Shown here: piece after piece, positions 1-4,906 of the stretch
How the letters are laid out: every line of letters begins with the position of its first letter
Numbering within the stretch: the stretch's first letter is position 1
NCBI GenBank assembly: GCA_029880425.1
Contig: JAOUOK010000082.1
Span: 1-7,182 of the forward strand
DNA length: 7,182 nucleotides
Direction: 5' to 3'
From: Gammaproteobacteria bacterium
GTDB lineage: Bacteria; Pseudomonadota; Gammaproteobacteria; UBA6429; Thiohalophilaceae
Position numbers and translations under genes: made by a program
Notes under the pieces: generated by a model
The model's database searches: none
Told to the model about the DNA's origin: nothing
What the model saw: the letters and a program-made list of their open reading frames with translations, nothing else

Positions 1-512
1 TTGGTGAAACGCCATTGAAAGATGTGAGTCAAATCTTACGTAGCCGGCCAACCGTAGCGTTATTTGAATCGGCTAATCATTTATCTTTGGAAGCTTATTT
101 TAAAAGCGTCACTCTCGGTGGTTTAAGCGGAAGTTTTGTTTTTACCCTTAATGCAACTAAAGAGCAGATGGAAAAAATAAAAAAACAAAGCAGTAAAAAG
201 GAACGTACCGAAAACAATAATATTCGTTATGAACTTGATAAACCGATGACCGATAATGCAAAAGGTCTGATTGTTAAGAATTTAAATTATATCCCGGCTG
301 TACAATTAGACGAGGATATTATTGTTAAACGCTTTGGTGAACCGGCAAAGAAAATTAAGTTAAAAAATAAGGAGCTGGGCTGGCACTATCTTTATCCTGG
401 TAAAGGACTGGACCTGATTTATAAAGAAGAAGGGAAAGAAGTTTTACAGTATGTATTGCCGAAAGATTTTAATGCATTGATTGAGCCGTTGCTATCTCAT
501 CAAAGTCCGTAA
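1..512 (+). CDS. C-terminal part of an unrecognised protein (5' end outside window)
   Basis: The reading frame is open from the first complete codon at position 3 to a TAA at 510-512, so about 169 residues are visible. The first in-window start candidate is a TTG at 15, but the frame is open before it with no ribosome binding site, so the true start is probably upstream of the window. I do not recognise the family. The visible part starts with a stretch reading ILRSRPTVALFESANHLS, has a charged Lys/Glu/Asn-rich middle (about residues 55-80), and ends in a compact region with FGEP, GWHYLYPGKGLDLIY and VLQYVLPKDF. That last region loosely recalls the BamE/SmpA-like pattern (fG.P followed by W.Y), which is only an inference. 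Whether it has a signal peptide cannot be seen. The last 44 bp overlap the 3' end of the convergent diguanylate cyclase gene. It is very likely a real gene of unknown function. Confidence 0.75.
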   Translation, partial: GETPLKDVSQILRSRPTVALFESANHLSLEAYFKSVTLGGLSGSFVFTLNATKEQMEKIKKQSSKKERTENNNIRYELDKPMTDNAKGLIVKNLNYIPAVQLDEDIIVKRFGEPAKKIKLKNKELGWHYLYPGKGLDLIYKEEGKEVLQYVLPKDFNALIEPLLSHQSP

Positions 513-1662
513 CATTTATACAATTTCTGCCTGCACCTTTTGAAGCGTAAAGTGCATGGTCTGCAGCATTAAGTAAGGTTTCACCAAGAAATGATACGTT
601 AGTGTTGGCATCGTTAGTTTTAATCATCGTGGTACAGCCAATAGAAACGGTAATATGCAGGTCATCGGGTAAATTGTTGACGGTTAATATTGCCTCCTCG
701 ATCGTGACACGAATGCGTTCAGCAATTTCCTGGGCAAGATGTGTATCGGTATTGGTCAGTAAGACCGAAAATTCTTCACCACCATAACGTGCGAGCACAT
801 CGCTCATACGCATCTGGCTTTTGATAATTTCTGCCACGTAACGTAAAACTTCATCTCCCACGGCATGTCCGTAGAGATCGTTAAAAGCTTTGAAGTGATC
901 AATGTCGATAAACAGACAACTAACAGGTAACTTCTGGCGTACACCTCGAACAATTTCTTCTTCAAGCCGTTGCATGAAATAACGTCTGTTATGAATTCCT
1001 GTTAGTGCATCAGTCAGTCCGAGTAATTTAAGTTTTTCATTATTAATGGAGTTTTCAACACAGACTGCAAGAATCGCAGAAAGTCGTTTGATTAAATCTG
1101 TACCCGAGCCAGCAATAAAACGTGAGCTGTCATAACTTGCCAGGTTAAGTGAACCAATAAGTTTGTGGTTACGAATTAAAGGTATTATAGCTACGCTGGC
1201 AGCATCTTTTGGGATTGCCGGGAAAAGAACCTTTTTACATACTTCACTGCACCTTCCCAGGTAGGGCTCTTCCTTAAAATCAGGAAATAATGTTTTTTGA
1301 ATAGCCGTAGTATTGGCTTTACCTTCCTGAACCTGGGCGATAACAACATTTTCCAGTGTCGTATGGTTGCTGCTGAAAATTAAAGTCGGTAGTTTCAGTA
1401 AGCCCGGGCTCATGAATTCAATCACGTGGCGAATTTCATAATCCGTGTCTATTAATAACAGGGAAACATAATCCAGCTCATATTCATTGCGGTATTGTTG
1501 CAGGATAACATCAATTAATTGAGGCAGGCTTTCTGAGCTAATCAGTGCTAATTCCTGGCGCTGCAATTTTTGCAACTTTATCTCGTTATTTTGTGCCTGT
1601 GTAACAAGTGCTTTGAGCTTCTTGCGCAGTTCAAAATTTGAGGTGTCTTTGGTCTGGTCCAT
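469..1662 (-). CDS. Diguanylate cyclase with N-terminal DUF484/GAF-like sensor domain
   Basis: This 397-aa protein should make the second messenger cyclic di-GMP from two GTP. Residues about 10-40 are helical and charged (possible coiled coil). Residues about 40-205 look like a DUF484/GAF-type sensor domain, including the stretches VSLLLIDTDYEIRHVIEF and IPLIRNHKLIGSLNLAS. The GGDEF domain starts at LTDALTGIHNRR (about 216-227). It has FIDIDHFKAFND (251-262) for metal and nucleotide binding and the catalytic signature GGEEF at 294-298. An intact inhibitory I-site, RMSD (R285, D288), lies five residues before GGEEF, so product feedback inhibition is expected. No EAL domain and no membrane segment is seen, so it is probably cytosolic and senses an unknown ligand. 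Cys138 and Cys142 form a CxxxC pair in the sensor half. The ATG at 1660-1662 has no clear Shine-Dalgarno, but no better start is visible. The fold and activity are firm; the signal sensed is unknown. Confidence 0.93.
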   Translation of the reverse strand: MDQTKDTSNFELRKKLKALVTQAQNNEIKLQKLQRQELALISSESLPQLIDVILQQYRNEYELDYVSLLLIDTDYEIRHVIEFMSPGLLKLPTLIFSSNHTTLENVVIAQVQEGKANTTAIQKTLFPDFKEEPYLGRCSEVCKKVLFPAIPKDAASVAIIPLIRNHKLIGSLNLASYDSSRFIAGSGTDLIKRLSAILAVCVENSINNEKLKLLGLTDALTGIHNRRYFMQRLEEEIVRGVRQKLPVSCLFIDIDHFKAFNDLYGHAVGDEVLRYVAEIIKSQMRMSDVLARYGGEEFSVLLTNTDTHLAQEIAERIRVTIEEAILTVNNLPDDLHITVSIGCTTMIKTNDANTNVSFLGETLLNAADHALYASKGAGRNCINVTDFDEIATAQSMH

Positions 1663-2053
1663 TATTTAATTATCAGCAGTGTTAGCATTATTTTTAAATT
1701 CACAGTAACGACACAATTAAACTGTTTGGTTGCATGGAACTAAAAAACTGACAGGAAAACGCTGTGGGGAATGACGTTTATGTTGCCCAAACCTGATGGT
1801 TTTTGTCAGTTATATTATTGGCTATTATTCTGGCGACTTCTGACCTGAACAATAACACTGTTGGTAAAATTTTAAAGTCATTTCCTTTTTTTTTTGCTTC
1901 TAATACCGGATTTTTAATGTGATCTAGGTCGTGCTAGAAAAGCTTTATTTTTAAATTTCAGGCATGGAACTCCAATTTATTACTTGGACTGTTAGCGCAA
2001 GCAGGTATACTGCCCGTTTTTAAAATAAGACTTAATTTAAGTGGTGCAATTAA
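1663..2053. other. 391-bp intergenic region between divergent genes
   Basis: This AT-rich spacer separates the start codons of the diguanylate cyclase gene (minus) and the YkgJ-family gene (plus). Contents I can point to are a good plus-strand promoter at 1984-2011, an inverted repeat at 1746-1753/1804-1811 (8 bp perfect) enclosing part of a small hairpin at 1789-1802, and a run of ten T at 1886-1895. There is also a 10-bp direct repeat (GCATGGAACT) near 1732 and 1964, and a 25-codon ORF at 1771-1848 with weak start context. A weak minus-strand promoter for the cyclase (TTGTGT, 18-bp spacer, AATAAT) can be read near 1687-1716. No RNA gene or known riboswitch was recognised. Confidence 0.6.
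1984..2011 (+). promoter_or_regulatory. Sigma70-type promoter for the YkgJ-family gene
   Basis: A -35 box TTGGAC (1984-1989) and a -10 box TATACT (2006-2011) are separated by 16 bp. Transcription would start near 2018 and give a leader of about 36 nt before the ATG at 2054. This is the best promoter match in the intergenic region and it points directly at the gene. Confidence 0.6.
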
Positions 2054-2467
2054 ATGTCATTGAATAAAAATATGAATAAAGTCGTTATCACACCTGAAAA
2101 CAAATGCTCATTTTGTAGTGGAACAAAGTGTTGTGTGTACGTAACACAGGAAATGGAAACACCACGTTCCATGGATGATTTCGATCACATGTTATGGCAG
2201 CTTGCACACAAAGATATGCAGGCTTATAAAGATGAAGATGGCTGGTTTTTAATAGCCAATAATAAGTGCCAGTTTTTAAAAGCGGATGGCGGTTGCAATA
2301 TTTATGAAACCCGGCCACAGATTTGTCGCGATTACTCCAATGATTATTGTGAATACGATGAACCAGCGGAAATTCATTTTGAGTTTTATTTTAAAACCTA
2401 CCAGGAACTCGATGAGTATTGCCGCAAGCGTTTTAAAAAATGGGATCAACGCTTTGATCAAGAATAG
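2054..2467 (+). CDS. YkgJ-family Cys-rich protein (putative zinc/iron-chelating cluster)
   Basis: The 137-aa product carries the cysteine pattern of the YkgJ family (putative Zn- or Fe-chelating CxxxCxxCC proteins). C18, C21, C26 and C27 are in CSFCSGTKCC, C72 is in KCQFL, C81 is in GGCNIYETRPQICRDY together with C91, and C99 and C123 lie further on. The GxCxIYexRPxxCRxf stretch is typical of the family. These cysteines probably bind a metal, possibly an Fe-S cluster, but the biological role of the family is not established. The protein has no signal peptide or membrane segment and is probably cytosolic. The ATG at 2054 is preferred because it fits a promoter 43 bp upstream; an in-frame ATG at 2071 would lose only six residues. 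The ribosome binding site is weak (AGTGGTG at about 2039-2045). It appears monocistronic, with an inverted-repeat element directly after the stop. Confidence 0.88.
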   Translation: MSLNKNMNKVVITPENKCSFCSGTKCCVYVTQEMETPRSMDDFDHMLWQLAHKDMQAYKDEDGWFLIANNKCQFLKADGGCNIYETRPQICRDYSNDYCEYDEPAEIHFEFYFKTYQELDEYCRKRFKKWDQRFDQE

Positions 2468-2471
2468 TTTC

Positions 2472-2627
2472 ACCACAGAGTGCATGGAGGTTCACAGGGA
2501 AAGCTAAAAAATACATAATAAATATGCATAATAATATAGCGTTCTACAAAGATACTTCTTTCAATATCTTTTCCACGTAGATCTCAGAAAAACACAAAGA
2601 AAATAAAACTCTGTGAACCTCCGTGGT
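2472..2627. repeat. MITE-like intergenic element with CACAGAG-type inverted repeat arms
   Basis: The left arm has ACCAC (2472-2476), a 9-bp insert (2477-2485) and GGAGGTTCACAG (2486-2497). The right arm, read on the minus strand, is a contiguous ACCACGGAGGTTCACAG (2627-2611). The 12-bp part is a perfect inverted repeat across about 113 bp of AT-rich DNA. The left arm also shows three related 7-mers spaced 9-10 bp apart: CACAGAG (2474), CATGGAG (2483) and CACAGGG (2493). The AT-rich core has a direct repeat CATAATAA (2514 and 2527). The element fills the gap between two convergent genes, starting 4 bp after one stop and ending 9 bp before the other. It resembles the CCACAGAG/CACAGAG-type intergenic repeats I know from many proteobacterial genomes, but family membership is inferred. 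No transposase is present. Confidence 0.7.
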
Positions 2628-2636
2628 TTAAAAAAA

Positions 2637-3290
2637 TCAGTATGGAGTAATGTCTCGGAAATCTTTTATCGCTTTAAACTCTTCTACTTCACGTTGCGGA
2701 CTCTGGCTATCAGGGTTGAGTACGGCACGTAAATATTTAATACCATACTCCTGCGCCGAGCGTAGTACTGACAAGGTATCATCGACCAGTAAAGTCTGTT
2801 CTTTATCAAAGACCATGGTCTTATTTAACTTACCCCAGAACGTGGGATCTTCTTTCGGTACAGAAAAATCATGGGCGCAGATAATGTCATCAAAGTGGTG
2901 ATGTAACGAAGTGCGATCCATTTTTAGCATCAGGCTTTTATGATGTGCGTTAGTGACTAAGGCAACATGTTTACCTGCGGCCTTAACCGACTCTAAAAAT
3001 TCGATAACATGGGGGTGCACTGCTATAAGGTGATCGACTTCAGCTTTAAGTTGCTCAATGTCCAGATCCAGCTGTTCTGACCAGTAGTCGACACAGTACC
3101 AGTTCATAGTCCCTTCAGCAGACTTGAATTTTGGAAATAAAATATCACGGGCATCATCAATATGTAGCGCATTTTTTTCAGCATAACGTTGTGGAACATG
3201 ATGCTGCCAAAAGTAATTATCAAAATGTAAGTCGAGTAATGTACCATCCATATCAAGCAGTACACTCGTAATGTTTGTCCAGTTAAGCAT
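2637..3290 (-). CDS. yrfG: HAD-family GMP/IMP 5'-nucleotidase (YrfG-like)
   Basis: This 217-aa cytosolic haloacid dehalogenase-type phosphatase should dephosphorylate purine 5'-nucleotides such as GMP and IMP, as described for E. coli YrfG. All four HAD motifs are present. Motif I is LLDMDGTLLD, with nucleophile D13 and acid/base D15. Motif II is VTNA (T113). Motif III is the lysine K146 in VPKEDP. Motif IV is LLVDDT (D170, D171). The cap region has YrfG-like features such as FDNYFWQHHVPQRYAEK and GTMNWYCVDYWSEQL. The length matches the family (about 220 aa). The ATG at 3288-3290 has only a poor Shine-Dalgarno, but motif I begins at residue 11, so little room is left for another start. It is transcribed divergently from cysQ. 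A nucleotide-phosphate phosphatase beside cysQ fits a nucleotide salvage neighbourhood. Confidence 0.87.
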   Translation of the reverse strand: MLNWTNITSVLLDMDGTLLDLHFDNYFWQHHVPQRYAEKNALHIDDARDILFPKFKSAEGTMNWYCVDYWSEQLDLDIEQLKAEVDHLIAVHPHVIEFLESVKAAGKHVALVTNAHHKSLMLKMDRTSLHHHFDDIICAHDFSVPKEDPTFWGKLNKTMVFDKEQTLLVDDTLSVLRSAQEYGIKYLRAVLNPDSQSPQREVEEFKAIKDFRDITPY

Positions 3291-3322
3291 TGATGTTGAG
3301 ACTATAATAAATAAAGAAGATG

Positions 3323-3351
3323 GTTATCATCCTAGCAGCTTTTAGCTGCAA
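3323..3351 (-). promoter_or_regulatory. Candidate promoter for yrfG
   Basis: On the minus strand TTGCAG (3351-3346) and GATAAC (3328-3323) are spaced by exactly 17 bp. Transcription would start near 3316, about 26 nt before the yrfG ATG. Both boxes are imperfect, so this is a tentative call. The palindrome at 3335-3349 lies within it. Confidence 0.35.
3335..3349. repeat. Perfect palindrome in the yrfG-cysQ divergent promoter region
   Basis: GCAGCT (3335-3340), a TTT centre and AGCTGC (3344-3349) form a perfect 6-bp inverted repeat. It falls between the -35 and -10 boxes of the candidate yrfG promoter and just upstream of, or overlapping, the -35 zone of the cysQ promoter. It could be an operator for a dimeric regulator. 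A T-run follows at 3352-3356, so it also looks superficially like a terminator, but no plus-strand gene ends nearby. Confidence 0.4.
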
Positions 3352-3367
3352 TTTTTAGCCGCGAAAG

Positions 3368-3376
3368 TGATATAGT
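3368..3376 (+). promoter_or_regulatory. Candidate extended -10 promoter for cysQ
   Basis: TG (3368-3369), one base, then TATAGT (3371-3376) form an extended -10 element. Transcription would start near 3383 and give a leader of about 34 nt before the cysQ ATG at 3417. The -35 zone (near 3347-3353) is a weak match, which is common with extended -10 promoters. Confidence 0.4.
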
Positions 3377-3416
3377 TATCTATCATTTGCGGTCTTTTTT
3401 CCAGGTAAATAAATTA

Positions 3417-4217
3417 ATGCCAGAGCATGATCTTAAAGAATTACTTGACCCGGTGATACAGATTGCCTACCAGGCGGGTAAAGAAATCATGGAAGTTTAT
3501 GATGCCGGTTTCTCGATTGAAAACAAGTCAGATCAAACCCCGGTTACGGAAGCCGACATTGCTGCGAATAGAGTCATCGAGGACGGCCTGAAGACGCTTA
3601 CCCCGCATTTACCTATTCTTACCGAGGAAACAAAACCCACACCCTATTCAATACGCCAGAGCTGGCCACGTTACTGGTTAATCGATCCTTTGGATGGCAC
3701 ACGTGAATTTATCAAGCGTAACGGTGAGTTCACGGTAAATATTGCCCTGATTGATGGTGAAGAGTCAGTACTGGGTGTGGTCTATGCGCCGGTGATCGGG
3801 GTTTTGTATTACGCTGCCAAGGGCCAGGGAGCCTATAAAAAAGAAAGTACCAATGTACCTCAGGAAATACATGTGCGGGAAACATGCGCGAAAAAAACAG
3901 TCGTTGCATGTGGTCGTTCTCACCCTACTTCCAAAATTAAAGCTTTTCTTCAAAATATTGGTGAGTACGAGCTTGTTCGGGTTGGCAGTGCCTTAAAGTC
4001 CTGCCTGGTCGCTGAAGGTAAAGCAGATCTTTATGCCCGTTTGGGCCCAACCTCGGAATGGGATACGGCAGCAGCCCAGTGCGTGGTCGAAGAAGCAGGT
4101 GGTGCGATTACTGACACGAATATGCAGCGATTGCGATACAACACCAAGGAAGACTTATTAAACCCGCATTTCTTTGTTGCCGGGGATTTGTCTATTAAAT
4201 GGAGTGATTATTTGTAG
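3417..4217 (+). CDS. cysQ: 3'(2'),5'-bisphosphate nucleotidase CysQ
   Basis: This 266-aa enzyme of the inositol monophosphatase superfamily hydrolyses 3'-phosphoadenosine 5'-phosphate (PAP) to AMP. It thereby clears the by-product of sulfate assimilation and PAPS-using reactions. The family's metal-binding motifs are all visible: TPVTEADIAAN (41-51), EE at 70-71, WLIDPLDGTREFI (87-99, with D90, D93, G94, T95) and SEWDTAAAQ (213-221, with D216). RVGSALKSCLVAEGKADLYAR (188-208) is the typical substrate-side segment. The start at ATG 3417 is chosen over a TTG at 3387. It gives a normal CysQ N-terminus, and an AGG lies about 12 bp upstream, whereas the TTG extension adds ten unusual residues and would fall within or next to the promoter. 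The length is slightly above E. coli CysQ (246 aa). The Mg2+-dependent activity is lithium-sensitive in characterised relatives. Confidence 0.93.
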   Translation: MPEHDLKELLDPVIQIAYQAGKEIMEVYDAGFSIENKSDQTPVTEADIAANRVIEDGLKTLTPHLPILTEETKPTPYSIRQSWPRYWLIDPLDGTREFIKRNGEFTVNIALIDGEESVLGVVYAPVIGVLYYAAKGQGAYKKESTNVPQEIHVRETCAKKTVVACGRSHPTSKIKAFLQNIGEYELVRVGSALKSCLVAEGKADLYARLGPTSEWDTAAAQCVVEEAGGAITDTNMQRLRYNTKEDLLNPHFFVAGDLSIKWSDYL

Positions 4218-4255
4218 CGTTCGCAGACGGATAGCGAGAATGTATCAAAGGTTCT

Positions 4256-4450
4256 TTACTGACCGTCGTAGACCGACATAATAGTTTTGAGTTCTTGCAG
4301 AACCAGCTGAGTTTCTTCCGGGGATAAGTCATCTGTAAGGGCAACGGGGTTGCCAGATTCTAACGTCTGGATCGAGGCGCGAACGGCCTCACAACCGGCT
4401 TCACACACAGCTTCAATACGTTGATTCACTTTCAGGGAAGATGTAGGCAT
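4256..4450 (-). CDS. Small conserved-looking protein with a CxxxC pair (unknown function)
   Basis: A 64-aa ORF ends with TAA at 4256-4258. It predicts two amphipathic helices: RIEAVCEAGCEAVRASIQTL (11-30) and LSPEETQLVLQELKTIMSVY (42-61). They are joined by a short linker (ESGNPVALTDD). Cys16 and Cys20 lie one helical turn apart. The low-complexity-free composition and the ordered helix-turn-helix layout look like a real protein. I believe similar small proteins occur in other gammaproteobacteria, but I cannot name a family. No signal peptide or membrane segment is present. The gene begins 52 nt downstream of tRNA-Phe on the same strand, so it could be read through from the tRNA promoter. No clear Shine-Dalgarno precedes the ATG. 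It is convergent with cysQ (38-bp gap). Confidence 0.65.
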   Translation of the reverse strand: MPTSSLKVNQRIEAVCEAGCEAVRASIQTLESGNPVALTDDLSPEETQLVLQELKTIMSVYDGQ

Positions 4451-4502
4451 AAGACAACTGCAAGTAATGTTGGGGAATTATCACTAACTGGGCCATAAAA
4501 AG

Positions 4503-4578
4503 TGGTGGCCGGACCTGGAATCGAACCAGGGACACGAGGATTTTCAATCCTCTGCTCTACCGACTGAGCTATCCGGCC
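4503..4578 (-). tRNA. tRNA-Phe (anticodon GAA)
   Basis: This is a complete 76-nt tRNA read on the minus strand. The acceptor stem GGCCGGA pairs with TCCGGCC, followed by discriminator A and an encoded CCA (4505-4503). The D arm is GCTC..GAGC, with TCGGT in the loop. The anticodon stem AGGAT/ATCCT closes the loop TTGAAAA with anticodon GAA, which reads Phe codons. The T arm CCTGG-TTCGATT-CCAGG is perfect. The sequence is close to E. coli tRNA-Phe. It lies 48 bp downstream of yggX and has its own promoter in that gap. A short T-run immediately follows the CCA end. Confidence 0.98.
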
Positions 4579-4592
4579 AACAACAGGCGCGT

Positions 4593-4621
4593 ATTAGACG
4601 TGATCATGAGGCTTACGTCAA
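4593..4621 (-). promoter_or_regulatory. Promoter of tRNA-Phe with GC-rich discriminator
   Basis: On the minus strand, TTGACG (4621-4616) and TCTAAT (4598-4593) are separated by exactly 17 bp. They are followed by ACGCGCC (4592-4586), a GC-rich discriminator of the type linked to stringent (ppGpp) control of stable RNA promoters. The start would fall near 4586, a few bases before the mature tRNA 5' end at 4578. The -35 box begins 6 bp after the yggX stop codon. Confidence 0.7.
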
Positions 4622-4626
4622 GTCGA

Positions 4627-4893
4627 TTATTCGGGTGTATATCCTTCAACCGGGGCAGAACCCTCTCCAAAGAAGAATTTTTCCATTTCATCGAGTAAAA
4701 ACTGGCGGTGCTTGGGATCGATCGGGCTGAGCTTATTTTCATTCATCAGCATGGTTTGTTGTTTCATCCACATGCTCCAGGCTTCTTTGCTAGCGTTTTC
4801 CAGGATGCGTTGCCCTAATTCACCGGGGTAAGGCGCTTTATCCAGACCTTCTGCTTCTTTTTTAAGCACACAACAGTTAACCATTTTGCCCAT
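4627..4893 (-). CDS. yggX: YggX, Fe(II)-associated oxidative protection protein
   Basis: This 88-aa cytosolic protein closely matches the YggX family (E. coli 91 aa). The family protects Fe-S clusters from oxidative damage and is proposed to help traffic iron(II) or limit its Fenton chemistry. Visible family landmarks are CCVLKKEAEGLD (7-18), PYPGELGQRI, SKEAWSMWMKQQTMLMNENKL, a C-terminal helix with HRQFLLDEMEKFFFG, and the terminal EGYTPE. The conserved N-terminal cysteine is C7 (or C8). The ATG at 4891-4893 is supported by a strong AAGGAG at 4905-4900 with 6-bp spacing; M4 is an unlikely alternative. The gene starts 13 bp after the mutY stop codon and is almost certainly in the same operon, as in many gammaproteobacteria. 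The pairing makes sense because MutY repairs oxidised-guanine mispairs and carries an Fe-S cluster. Confidence 0.96.
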   Translation of the reverse strand: MGKMVNCCVLKKEAEGLDKAPYPGELGQRILENASKEAWSMWMKQQTMLMNENKLSPIDPKHRQFLLDEMEKFFFGEGSAPVEGYTPE

Positions 4894-4899
4894 TTGTTA

Positions 4900-4905
4900 C
4901 TCCTT
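4900..4905 (-). promoter_or_regulatory. Strong ribosome binding site of yggX
   Basis: AAGGAG on the minus strand sits 6 bp before the yggX ATG and directly after the mutY stop codon (4909-4907). Ribosomes ending on mutY would clear this site, so coupled translation is possible. It is the clearest Shine-Dalgarno in the window. Confidence 0.75.
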
Positions 4906-4906
4906 T

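Noticed and set aside
602..787. Plus-strand ORF of 61 codons
   Set aside because: It lies antisense inside the GGDEF domain region of the diguanylate cyclase gene and encodes no recognisable protein pattern.
1789..1804. AAACC-TGAT-GGTTT hairpin as a rho-independent terminator
   Set aside because: The stem is only 5 bp and AT-rich, the T-run is short, and no plus-strand gene ends upstream of it.
2276..2507. ORFs of about 70 codons on both strands over the end of the YkgJ-family gene
   Set aside because: They overlap the clearly coding Cys-rich frame and lack family features; they are frame shadows that run into the repeat element.
2468..2636. The inverted repeat as an insertion sequence with its own transposase
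   Set aside because: The core is about 113 bp, AT-rich and has no ORF that could encode a transposase.
2650..2901. Plus-strand ORF opposite yrfG
   Set aside because: The minus-strand frame carries all four HAD motifs; the plus-strand product has no recognisable motif.
3387..3416. TTG at 3387 as the cysQ start
   Set aside because: It would start next to the extended -10 box, adds ten atypical residues and has no ribosome binding site; ATG 3417 fits better.
4503..4578. tRNA-Phe as an integration site of a mobile element
   Set aside because: No integrase and no duplicated tRNA 3' end is seen nearby; the flanking genes are housekeeping.
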